A stretch of DNA of 34,999 nt from Bacillota bacterium. GTDB taxonomy: Bacteria > Bacillota > Limnochordia > Darwinibacteriales > DTU012. The stretch spans positions 1-34,999 of the forward strand of contig JAAYNP010000004.1 of NCBI GenBank assembly GCA_012520795.1, in the 5' to 3' direction. The notes under the pieces are model-generated. The model was not told where the DNA came from. It saw nothing but the letters and a program-made list of their open reading frames with translations, and ran no database searches. Positions 7,441 through 15,900 of the stretch are shown here, in pieces. Position 1 is the stretch's first letter, and each line of letters begins with the position of its first letter. The position numbers and the translations under genes were made by a program.

Positions 7441-9525
7441 ATGACCTGGCCGATAGTATCAATTATTGTTTCCTTACTGGCTTTTGCGGTTGCATACTGG
7501 TTGTATCAATGGGTCAGCAAACAACCCACTGCCAATAAAGAAATTGCCCGCATAGGCGCTTTAATCCGGGAAGGTGCCGATACATTTTTGGTCCGTGAGT
7601 ATAAGCTGTTGGCGATTTTTGTGGCAGTTGTGGCTGTCTTGATTTTTATCCTGCTCCCGCAGCCGATTTGGCATGAAGACGGCAGTGTGGCAAACAATCT
7701 GTATACTGCCCTGGCGTACATTGCCGGCTCGGTCTTTTCTGCTCTTGCAGGAAAAATCGGTATGTTTGTAGCTACTTTAGCCAACATGAAAAGTGCAGAA
7801 GCAGCCACCAAGGGCATTAAGCCTTCCTTTATGATTGGTTTCCGCGGCGGCGCGGTCATGGGCATGGCTGTGGTTGGTTCCAGCTTGCTTGGTACCACGA
7901 TAGTACTCCTGCTTACCAAAGATGCTTCCATGACACTTGGCTTCAGTTTCGGCGCATCCTCACTGGCGCTCTTTGCCAAGGCAGGCGGTGGCATTTTCAC
8001 CAAGACCGCCGATATCAGCGCTGACCTTGTCGGCAAAGTTGAATTGGGAATTCCTGAAGACGATCCCCGCAACCCGGCAGTTATCGCCGACAATGTAGGC
8101 GATAATGTAGGTGACGTTGCCGGTATGGGAGCTGATCTGTTCGATTCCCATGTGGCAAGCCTTTCGGCAGCTTTGGTCTTGGGAATGGCCTTGGATGGCG
8201 GCAAAATCGGCGTCAATACCAGCATGGTACTGTGCTATGCCGCAATTGGCCTGTTTGCTTCCACCATCGGTGTCTTGCTTGCCCGCATTAAAGAGGGCGG
8301 CGATCCTACAGGTGCCCTGAATACATCAACATATGTCACAACCGGCATCTTTGTCGTTTTGACCGGGCTTGCAACCTGGATCTTTGGTTTTAATGCGCTT
8401 TACTGGGCAGCCACCATCATTGGCCTGGTTGTCGGGGTTGTGATTGGTATTGTTTCTGACTACTTCACCAACGATCTGCGCCCACCGGTACAGCGTGTTG
8501 CCAATGCTTCAAAATCCGGCCCGGCGTTCACCATCATTTCCGGTACAAGTTACGGGTTCTTAAGTGTTTTCCCTGCTTTGTTCGGGATTGCCCTGTCTGC
8601 ACTTTTGGCATTTACAATTACCCAGAATATTGTGCCTGACAGCAATCTTGATTCGCTCTTCGGTATCTCCATGGCAGCTGTAGGCATGCTGTCTATTGTG
8701 GCCATGATTATCTCCAACGATGCTTACGGCCCGATTGTGGACAATGCCCGCGGCCTGGTGGAAATGGGCGGCCTAGGTGAGGAAGCTCTGAGGATTACAG
8801 ACGAGCTGGACAGTGCCGGCAATACCGTCAAGGCAGTGACCAAGGGGTTTGCGATCAGCGCAGCCGGTTTGACAGTAATCGCTCTTTTGGGAGCCTTCCT
8901 GTCTGAGGCCAATGATCTTCTGGCCAGCAAAGGTATGGAAATACTGACCGGCTTTGATATCATGGATCCAACCGTCTTCTTCGGCCTGATTGTCGGTGCG
9001 GGAATCCCGGCAGTGTTCTCCGCAATGCTGATGCTGGGTGTGGACCGCAATGCCGAGAGAATGGTTGCGGAAATCCACCGGCAGTTCGACGAGATTGAGG
9101 GCCTGAAAGAAGGCAAGCCGGGTGTCACGCCTGAGTACGGCCGCTGTATCGACATTGCCACTGTAGGGGCATTGCGGGAATTGATTCCCGCTGGCGTAAT
9201 GGCCATTGTTTCCACACTGCTGGTCGGCTTTATCGGTGGAATTGAGGCTATTGGCGGATTCCTTACCGGCAACATTGTCAGCGGGCTGCTCTTGGCGCTC
9301 TATATGAGCAATGCAGGCGGGCTGTGGGATAATGCCAAGAAATACGTGGAAGCAGGCAACTGCGGCGGCAAAGGTTCCGATGCCCATAAGGCTGCAGTCG
9401 TCGGCGACACAGTTGGCGATCCTTACAAGGATACAGCAGGGCCTTCGATCAATACACAGATCACCGTCTGTTCGCTGGTGGCATCTATATCTGCCGGTTT
9501 GTTCATTGCCTTCTCCCTGTTTTAA
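7441..9525 (+). CDS. hppA: membrane-bound proton-pumping pyrophosphatase, K+-independent type
   Basis: The 694-residue integral membrane enzyme hydrolyses pyrophosphate and pumps H+ (some relatives pump Na+) across the membrane. The pyrophosphate site is visible in KTADISADLVGKVELGI (about 185-200) and the Asp-rich DNVGDNVGDVAGMGADLFDS that follows. A second acidic motif is GDTVGDPYKDTAGPS near the C-terminus. K464 and T467, in GNTVKAVTKGF, are the residues that mark K+-independent enzymes; K+-dependent ones carry Ala and Gly/Ala there. About 16 membrane segments are expected. ATG start with GGATGGAGGG upstream, and a strong terminator follows. Pumping H+ rather than Na+ follows from the K+-independent class. 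Confidence 0.96.
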   Translation: MTWPIVSIIVSLLAFAVAYWLYQWVSKQPTANKEIARIGALIREGADTFLVREYKLLAIFVAVVAVLIFILLPQPIWHEDGSVANNLYTALAYIAGSVFSALAGKIGMFVATLANMKSAEAATKGIKPSFMIGFRGGAVMGMAVVGSSLLGTTIVLLLTKDASMTLGFSFGASSLALFAKAGGGIFTKTADISADLVGKVELGIPEDDPRNPAVIADNVGDNVGDVAGMGADLFDSHVASLSAALVLGMALDGGKIGVNTSMVLCYAAIGLFASTIGVLLARIKEGGDPTGALNTSTYVTTGIFVVLTGLATWIFGFNALYWAATIIGLVVGVVIGIVSDYFTNDLRPPVQRVANASKSGPAFTIISGTSYGFLSVFPALFGIALSALLAFTITQNIVPDSNLDSLFGISMAAVGMLSIVAMIISNDAYGPIVDNARGLVEMGGLGEEALRITDELDSAGNTVKAVTKGFAISAAGLTVIALLGAFLSEANDLLASKGMEILTGFDIMDPTVFFGLIVGAGIPAVFSAMLMLGVDRNAERMVAEIHRQFDEIEGLKEGKPGVTPEYGRCIDIATVGALRELIPAGVMAIVSTLLVGFIGGIEAIGGFLTGNIVSGLLLALYMSNAGGLWDNAKKYVEAGNCGGKGSDAHKAAVVGDTVGDPYKDTAGPSINTQITVCSLVASISAGLFIAFSLF

Positions 9526-9551
9526 GCTGAGAGTATCGGTCTAAGTAAATG

Positions 9552-9584
9552 AAACCTCCCATACATGAAAATGGGAGGTTTTTC
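9552..9584 (+). terminator. intrinsic terminator after the pyrophosphatase gene
   Basis: AAACCTCCCAT (9552-9562) pairs perfectly with ATGGGAGGTTT (9571-9581) around an 8-base loop, followed by a T-run. It separates the pyrophosphatase gene from the TPR gene and rules out starts of the TPR frame at 9565. Confidence 0.88.
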
Positions 9585-9636
9585 CAGTTATCTGCTGAAA
9601 CTGAAAAACAAGGAAATGGTAAAGGGGGCATCGGAA

Positions 9637-10428
9637 ATGCCAAAAAGGCTTGAACAAGCCAAAAAAATCCTCCAGGCCGGCGGGGAGCGGACACTGAAAG
9701 TTTCAGAATTGAACCAGGCGTTGAGGCTTCTTGAAACCGGAAAACAAGACGATCCCCGGCTCTTCAGTGATGAAAGTGTGTATCTATGGGAGGAGCTTGC
9801 TTTTGCCTACTACGAACACCACAATCTCCAGAAAGCCGAATACTGCCTGCGGGAAATGGCAGCCCTGATGCCCGGCTCCAGTGAACCTTTTGTCAACCTA
9901 GGAGCGTTCTTTATCAGTGAAGGTATGGTTAACCATGCAATCATGGCGTATAAAGAAGGGTTGGGCATCAACCCTAACGATGAATACCTGTATTTCAACC
10001 TGGCGAGTTTGTATGCAAGCATCGGGGCCTACCGCAAAGCTGATGCCATGATGAACAATGCAATTTTGAACAACCCAGATCGGGGCTTGAACTATATGTT
10101 CAAGGGTGATCTGGCACTGGAACGGAACCAGTATGAAGCAGCAGTCCAAAGCTACCGCCACGCCCTAGAGTTATTGGATGGCGAGCATTGGATTGATATG
10201 CGGAAAAGCTGCACGATGCAGATGGCTGTGGCCCTCATGCACCTTGGGCGGTACGAAGAATGTGCCGCGGTGGTCAGAGATTTGATCGCTGTTGACCCGG
10301 ATTATGGTGATGCCTATGTTGTTTTGGCCAGGTGCTGCCGGGAGATGGGCAATAATGATCTGGCGAAGTGGTATGCGAGAAAAGCGGAGCAGCTTTACCG
10401 CCTGCAGAAAAGCCGCATCAAGAATTAG
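9637..10428 (+). CDS. tetratricopeptide-repeat (TPR) protein
   Basis: The frame opens at 9565, inside the upstream terminator. The ATG at 9637 is chosen because AAGGGGG lies eight bases before it, giving 263 residues. From about residue 50 onward there are five or six TPR-like helical pairs; clear units include AYYEHHNLQKAEYCLREMA, FFISEGMVNHAIMAYKEGL, LYASIGAYRKADAMMNNAI and DLALERNQYEAAVQSYRHAL. TPRs form protein-binding scaffolds. No signal peptide or membrane segment is seen, so it is probably cytoplasmic. Partner and pathway are unknown; neighbours give no clear hint. Confidence 0.85.
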   Translation: MPKRLEQAKKILQAGGERTLKVSELNQALRLLETGKQDDPRLFSDESVYLWEELAFAYYEHHNLQKAEYCLREMAALMPGSSEPFVNLGAFFISEGMVNHAIMAYKEGLGINPNDEYLYFNLASLYASIGAYRKADAMMNNAILNNPDRGLNYMFKGDLALERNQYEAAVQSYRHALELLDGEHWIDMRKSCTMQMAVALMHLGRYEECAAVVRDLIAVDPDYGDAYVVLARCCREMGNNDLAKWYARKAEQLYRLQKSRIKN

Positions 10429-10444
10429 AGAATCAATGCGGGTC

Positions 10445-10513
10445 AACCAACAGTTAATACAACCAATGGTTGAGTAAATTTGCGCTCACTGCCGCGAATG
10501 TAAACCAACAGTT
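10445..10513. promoter_or_regulatory. repeated and palindromic sites upstream of the HTH-GIN gene (candidate operators)
   Basis: The 11-mer AACCAACAGTT occurs twice, at 10445-10455 and 10503-10513. Between them CAACCAATGGTTG (10460-10472) is a palindrome about a central base. All three share the CAACCA half-site. They lie 60-130 bases before the start of a gene encoding an XRE-type DNA-binding protein, as expected for an autoregulated operator. The binding protein is inferred, not shown. Confidence 0.45.
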
Positions 10514-10575
10514 GCTTGAGATTTGGCCTGTTCCCCGCCATAATTAAATCAAAAACTACGCGAGGAGTGAACTAC

Positions 10576-11733
10576 TTGTACAATGTCCATGGTTTTGGCA
10601 AGAGGATTGCCGCTTACCGGAGATTGGCGGATTTAACTCAGGAGGAACTTGCGGCCAGGCTGAACATTACCGCCCAGGCAGTTTCCAAATGGGAAAATGA
10701 AATCAGTTTCCCGGAAATCACAATCCTTCCTCAACTGGCACAAGAACTGCACACCACTATCGAGAAGCTTTTTGGCAAAAGCGAACAGCCCAGCGGCGGG
10801 CCTGTGTTTCCCGAAGCCAAGGGAAACCTGCGGCTGGTCCACATTTTTCAAAGTGTCGCCTGTTACTCAGACAAAGAGGTGGATGTGACTACTGCAGACA
10901 CTGTAGTTTTCAAAGACGGGAGCCATGCTGATCTGCGGAAACTGGAAATCAGCAGCCAAGGCTCGGGCGAGATTTGCTTTGAGTTTGCCGATGAGTACAA
11001 TTTTGTGACGGAGATCGATCCCACCAGGACAGAGCTGGAAGAATCATTCACCGGAGTCAAATCCCTGCACTTGACCGTGTCCAATTCAGCTTTCGCTGTC
11101 AATCGCTCAGCCGACAATGTTACCAGGCTGAAGGCCTACGGGACACCTGTATTCATAGCCAATCTGGAAGTAAAGCAGAGCGGGCGCCAGCTGCAAATCG
11201 TCCAACGAGAGCAAAACCAGATCCACGGCTTGAACAACCGCATTGAAATCATGTTTGGCGCGGATTGTGGCGATGAATTGGCGGTCAAAATCAACGGCTC
11301 CGGCAACGGCCGTATTCAGATCCCGTTTGGGCAGGCGCAGGTGGGAATCAGCGGGGCTGGGGATCTCGACCTGGACAGCGTTGATCAGCTTCACTGCAGG
11401 GTCAGCGGCAGCGGTGATGTAAATGTCAAAAAAGCTGGCAAAGCAGAATTGGCAGTCAGCGGATCTGGTGATATCAGCATTGACGAGATTAACGGGGATT
11501 TGTTTGATGCACAAATCTCCGGTGCCGGGGATATCACCATCAAATCCGGCGAAGTGGACGTATTCAAGGCGCGGATTAGCGGAGCCGGAGACGTCAATGC
11601 CAAGGGTGTTACCGCCAGGACTGCAGATCTCAACTGCAAAGGCGCCAGTGATGTTGTGCTGGGCCGAGTCATCGAGGAGTCAATTGAGCGGCACAGCAGA
11701 ATGTCGTCAATCAGGATTCTGCAGAGAGGATAG
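10576..11733 (+). CDS. XRE-family HTH regulator fused to a GIN/DUF2807-type beta-repeat domain
   Basis: The TTG at 10576 is chosen because GAGGAG lies eight bases upstream; the frame itself extends back to 10516. The 385-residue product has an XRE helix-turn-helix at about residues 7-62 (GKRIAAYRRLADLTQEELAARL, then AQAVSKWENE). A linker follows, and then a long beta-rich domain with five SG(A/S)GD repeats spaced about 20 residues apart near residues 255-340. That is the repeat style of the GIN/DUF2807/DUF4097 'putative auto-transporter adhesin' family. No signal peptide or membrane segment separates the domains, so the beta domain must be cytoplasmic, perhaps as an oligomerisation or ligand-sensing module. 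Palindromic repeats upstream suggest autoregulation. Confidence 0.85.
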   Translation: MYNVHGFGKRIAAYRRLADLTQEELAARLNITAQAVSKWENEISFPEITILPQLAQELHTTIEKLFGKSEQPSGGPVFPEAKGNLRLVHIFQSVACYSDKEVDVTTADTVVFKDGSHADLRKLEISSQGSGEICFEFADEYNFVTEIDPTRTELEESFTGVKSLHLTVSNSAFAVNRSADNVTRLKAYGTPVFIANLEVKQSGRQLQIVQREQNQIHGLNNRIEIMFGADCGDELAVKINGSGNGRIQIPFGQAQVGISGAGDLDLDSVDQLHCRVSGSGDVNVKKAGKAELAVSGSGDISIDEINGDLFDAQISGAGDITIKSGEVDVFKARISGAGDVNAKGVTARTADLNCKGASDVVLGRVIEESIERHSRMSSIRILQRG

Positions 11734-11865
11734 AAACGGAATAAGAATCAACCGCTTCTTGTCATATTGTAGGGTTGCTGCCAAATATAAATATAAATAA
11801 AAAAGGGTATCGCCGGAAAACATAGAAATCTGTAGATGAGTTGGTGGTTGGTGAATTTAGACTCC

Positions 11866-11873
11866 AAGGAGGT
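11866..11873 (+). promoter_or_regulatory. consensus ribosome site for the 24-residue peptide
   Basis: AAGGAGGT is a perfect Shine-Dalgarno core, six bases before the ATG at 11880. It is the main evidence that the very short frame is translated. Confidence 0.8.
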
Positions 11874-11879
11874 TGTCCG

Positions 11880-11954
11880 ATGGCTTGGTACTGGTGGGTT
11901 ATCATTGTCGTAGTGGTAGCGATAATTGCTTACAATGTGTTTAAAAGCAAATAG
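11880..11954 (+). CDS. 24-residue single-pass membrane peptide
   Basis: The peptide begins MAWYWW, continues with about 13 hydrophobic residues (VIIVVVVAIIA), and ends YNVFKSK, a basic tail. This is one membrane helix with an aromatic belt on one side and a positive tail on the other. The ribosome site is a perfect consensus and a strong terminator follows 57 bases after the stop, so it looks like a small gene of its own or the tail of the HTH-GIN transcript. No family is recognised. Small membrane peptides of this kind often modulate a larger membrane protein or are induced by stress; toxin-like activity is also possible. The predicted frame is too short for automatic callers. Confidence 0.65.
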   Translation: MAWYWWVIIVVVVAIIAYNVFKSK

Positions 11955-12010
11955 TACCTCTGTTTGAGCAACAGCAGCAGCTTGAACAATGCACTAGTGG
12001 AGACGGAAAG

Positions 12011-12039
12011 ACAGCCTGCAAGTGAAGCAGGCTGTTTTT
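12011..12039 (+). terminator. intrinsic terminator after the small membrane peptide gene
   Basis: ACAGCCTGC (12011-12019) pairs perfectly with GCAGGCTGT (12027-12035) around a 7-base loop, followed by TTTTT. It ends exactly where the convergent DUF1624 gene begins. Confidence 0.88.
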
Positions 12040-12785
12040 CATAAAATGTGGAGGATATAAACCAAACCAAAAACGATCGGCTGGTGGACTAAGTAGACTA
12101 AAAGTGAATGACGGCCGAGAAACCTGATCGTCGCAGCCCCGGGGAGAGCATTAATCTTTTCCAGGGCTAGATGCTTAAACCGCCTTTGCCCATTGGGATA
12201 GAGGATCGATCCGGCCCAGATGCCGATCAAGATAACACCAAACCAAGGTATAAGCGGGTAATAATCGGCCATGAAGACATCTTTTTCGCCGATACCCAAG
12301 GGCAGGAGCCACCAGCTGTGGACCGGCAGATTGACGAGCCAATGGGTGATTGCCAAAATGATGATTCCGGCTGCCCCGGCCAATAAAGGCATAGGCAAAA
12401 ACAGCGGCGAGAGAATAATTGAAGTGCCGATCAAGTGCAGGATGCCGAAAAAGATCGGTGCGTCAAGAGCAAAATAAACAACAATAGAAACGACCGTGGC
12501 CCAAGCCAGCAGCTTCAGCCCCCTGATCAAATATTTCTTCCAAATCCCGGAAGGCCCATGACGGATAACCGCCCGGGCGTAGCTGATGGACAGGCAGATC
12601 CCGGCAATCAGCAGGAACGAGGCACCGATTATTTGGGCGATGATTTGAGGATCATCCCCGAAAAGATCCCAAGGTATAAACTCAAAGTAGACCAGATCCC
12701 AAAAAGCGTGGTAAAGTACCATGGCAACAATGCTTAAGCCCCGGAACAAATCTATTTCCGGAAACCGGTGTTGGCTGCTCTTCAT
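12039..12785 (-). CDS. DUF1624 / heparan-alpha-glucosaminide N-acetyltransferase-like membrane protein
   Basis: The 248-residue protein has about seven or eight membrane segments. Its N-terminus, RFPEIDLFRGLSIVAMVLYHAFWDL, is the hallmark of the DUF1624 family, related to the HGSNAT acyltransferase membrane domain. H26 in LYHAFWD lies in the first membrane helix, where the family has a conserved histidine. Members are thought to move acyl groups across the membrane, but bacterial substrates are mostly unknown. The ATG at 12785 follows an AG-rich stretch (GGGGGGAGAGGGCGAG). It is monocistronic, convergent with the small peptide gene and divergent from the macroglobulin operon. Confidence 0.85.
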   Translation of the reverse strand: MKSSQHRFPEIDLFRGLSIVAMVLYHAFWDLVYFEFIPWDLFGDDPQIIAQIIGASFLLIAGICLSISYARAVIRHGPSGIWKKYLIRGLKLLAWATVVSIVVYFALDAPIFFGILHLIGTSIILSPLFLPMPLLAGAAGIIILAITHWLVNLPVHSWWLLPLGIGEKDVFMADYYPLIPWFGVILIGIWAGSILYPNGQRRFKHLALEKINALPGAATIRFLGRHSLLVYLVHQPIVFGLVYILHIL

Positions 12786-12803
12786 CTCGCCCTCTCCCCC
12801 CAG

Positions 12804-12832
12804 TTGCAGTAACTATGCTTCAACCTTATTAT
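12804..12832 (+). promoter_or_regulatory. sigma-A-like promoter for the macroglobulin operon
   Basis: TTGCAG (12804-12809) and TATTAT (12827-12832) are 17 bases apart. The TATTAT is part of TTATTATACC, a 10-mer present again at 12845-12854, 19 bases downstream. The direct repeat could be a regulator site over the start region, or simply AT-rich promoter sequence. The leader to the start codon would be about 125 bases. Confidence 0.5.
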
Positions 12833-12962
12833 ACCTGATTATGTTTATTATACCAGGTTCTGCCTATTATGAGAATCAGTGAAATAGCGGCAGGATTTGC
12901 ACCTACAGAGTTGAAGAGGAACAGTAAAACATGTCTGGCTTCAGACGAACGGGGGAATAATG

Positions 12963-15900
12963 ATGGCGGGAAAAAATGTGGTGCAGACAGGGATTTCCCT
13001 GGCGCTGTTGGTAATTCTGGTAATTGGTTTTTCAGTCTTGTCATCAAGCAATCGTGCCAATCAAGATATCGTTCCTGTTGCAGAAGCCGGAGTTGAAATA
13101 ACCCATGTGACATCAGGCATTATTGCAGCCGATTCTGCAATAGCTGTCCGCTTTTCTGACCCACTAGCCGGCGAAGGGGCGGTAGGGAAACCTCTAAGCC
13201 GCAGTCCATTCACCTTCACGCCTCATATTGATGGAAACGCTTTCTGGAAAGATCCATATACATTAGTCTTTGAACCGTCCCAGCCCTTATACGAGAAAAA
13301 ATACTACCATGCCCGACTGGATCTGGAGGGCGGGCCGTTTGAGTTTCATTTTGCCACCGCCGGCCAGAAAGTACTGGCAGTGGGCGGGCACTTTGAAACC
13401 GCTGATGCTGATCCGGAAGAAGTTTATTTTTCAGGCACAGTCAAGTTTGCAGAAAAAGTCAGTGAGGAACTTTTGAAACAGGCGCTGATACTCGAGCTGG
13501 AAGGTATGTTTCTCACCTATGAGCTGGCAACAGAAGACAACCACAGCTTCACGATTAAGTCTCAGCCCATTACCAGGTATCAGGAACAGGAGCGGGAATT
13601 GACCCTGGTATTGGCGGCGGCACCGCTGAAAGCCGATGCAGAAACCCGGGAAAGATTCCAGCTGACAGCTCTAAAATCGCCTTTGCAGGCACTGCGGGTA
13701 GAGGAAGAGAAGACCGATCAGTTTTCTCAGCTGAGGGTCATTTTCTCGGATCAGCTGAATCCAAAATTGGACTATCAAGGGTATGTAGGCATCACCCCGG
13801 CCATGGCTTACGAGGTTTCCGTCGAGGAAAACAGCCTGGTAATCAGCGGGGATTTCCGCCCCCGGGAGACATATCAGGTCCGGCTGTTTGCCGGCATTGA
13901 AGGCATTTACGGGCAAAAACTTGCGGAGGACGCAAATTTTATCTGGGAAGTGTCAATTTCCGATCGGAACCCCAAGGTCGAATTTGTTGATTCAGGAATG
14001 ATTCTGCCCAGCACCAACGACAAAAGACTGGTTTTCAGGACCATCAATGTGGAACGGTTAAGGCTGCAGGTCAAAAAAGTGAAGGAAGACAACCTGATTG
14101 CTTTCTTTGAGGAGAATTCTTACCGTCCCTACTTATATTCCTATGATGACTATGATCTTTACGCCTTTCAGCGCCACGGCGAAATCATAGCTGATCAGAT
14201 TGTGGAAATAGGGGCTGAAGCCAATAAATGGATCAGGACCGAACTGGATTTGAGCAGGATCATTAAGGATAATGAACCGGCATTGTACGTGATTCAGCTG
14301 GGTTTTGACGCCAACCAAGTGCTGTATTTGTCGAAAGACTATCATGGCTGGTACATAAGCAGTTACCTCAATCAATACGGCAAAGCGGTTAAGCACCTCA
14401 TGGTCAGCGACATCGGCATTACCGCCAAACAGCTCTTGGATGAGCTCCATGTCTTCTTGACCGATATTGTGACAACAGAACCACTGGCCAACGCCATTGT
14501 CATGCTTAAAGACGCCAGGGGCAAGCTTATTGACACCGCTTATGCCAATGAGTTGGGATGGGCGGTTTTGGCTGCAGACAGCACTGCCCGCTATCTGGAA
14601 GTAAGGGCGGCGGACAGTTTCAGCATTATGAGCCTTGGCGAATCCCTGATCAACCAGTCGGTTTTTGATACCGGCGGTGTTCAGAGACAGGATGGGATTA
14701 ATGCTTTTATCTATACGGAGAGAGGAGTCTACCGCCCCGGTGAAGAGATCCATCTTGCGGCCATTGTCCGCAATGAACAGGATACATTCCCTGATCACCA
14801 TCCTGTTGCGCTCCGAGTGTATAACCCCCTGGACCGCCTGGTGCATGAAACTGTCAACAACAGCGGTGTGGACGGGTTCTACGTTTTCAATTTCATGACA
14901 GAACCGGATGCCCCGACCGGGATCTGGACAGTGGTTGTGGATGTGGGCGGCAGGCTGTTCACCTATGATATCCGGGTCGAAACCATCATCCCGTACCGGA
15001 TTGAGGTGGCTGTCGATCCTTGGCAGGACAATCTGTCTGCCGACGACTGGCTGCTGCCGTTTACCATCAGCTCCCGGTACTTGTTTGGTGCGCCTGCCAG
15101 TAACCTGGAAAGCGAGACTACAGTCACTTTAGAGCCATATCCGGTTACTTTTGCCGGTTTTGGCAGCTTTACCTTTGACAACCAGGCTCTGGACTTCAAA
15201 CCATTCGTAAGCAATGCCCATACTGTTACCCTCGACGAGGAGGGCAAAGCAGAACTGGTTTGGCAAAAGCCTGACCTGGGCCCGGTTCCGGTACCCTCAG
15301 CTTTACGCCTGCGGATTGACACCAGGGTGTTGGAAACGGGTGGACGAGCAGTCCCGGCCGCGAAAATCATTCCTGTCGATCATTATCCCAGCTACGTTGG
15401 GATTATGGAGCTGGAAGACGCCGAAGTGGCGATGGGGCAGAAGACCAAGTTTGTCGTTACCCATGTAAGCAAAAGCGGTGAACCGATCCCCAATTCCCGG
15501 CTTGAATACAAGGTGTACAATTCCCGCCAGTACTGGTGGTGGGAATACGGCAGTTTTGAAAACTTTCGACGTTATTACAAAAGCAGTGAGTACACGGAAA
15601 TCCTTGAGCAGGGCACCGTCACCACCAATCAGGAAGGATTTGCCGAACTTGAGATCGCTGTTCATGATTACGGCGAAGTCCTGCTGGAGGTTGGCGATCC
15701 CGACGGCGGCCACTGCGCCGGGTATTTCTTCCGTTCCTATTGGTGGGCGGGCACAGATCAGAGCCAGACTGCCGACATTGTCCAGCTGAAGCTGGACAAA
15801 ACAGAATACCTGCCGGGAGATACAGCCCGCATTTCCCTTAATACACCGGCTCAAGGCCGGATGCTCGTGACTGTCGAAAAGGAAGGCAAGATTCTGTATC

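Noticed and set aside
7506..8225. 239-residue minus-strand frame opposite the pyrophosphatase gene
   Set aside because: Low-complexity A/S/P/T composition and full overlap with a conserved gene show it is a shadow frame.
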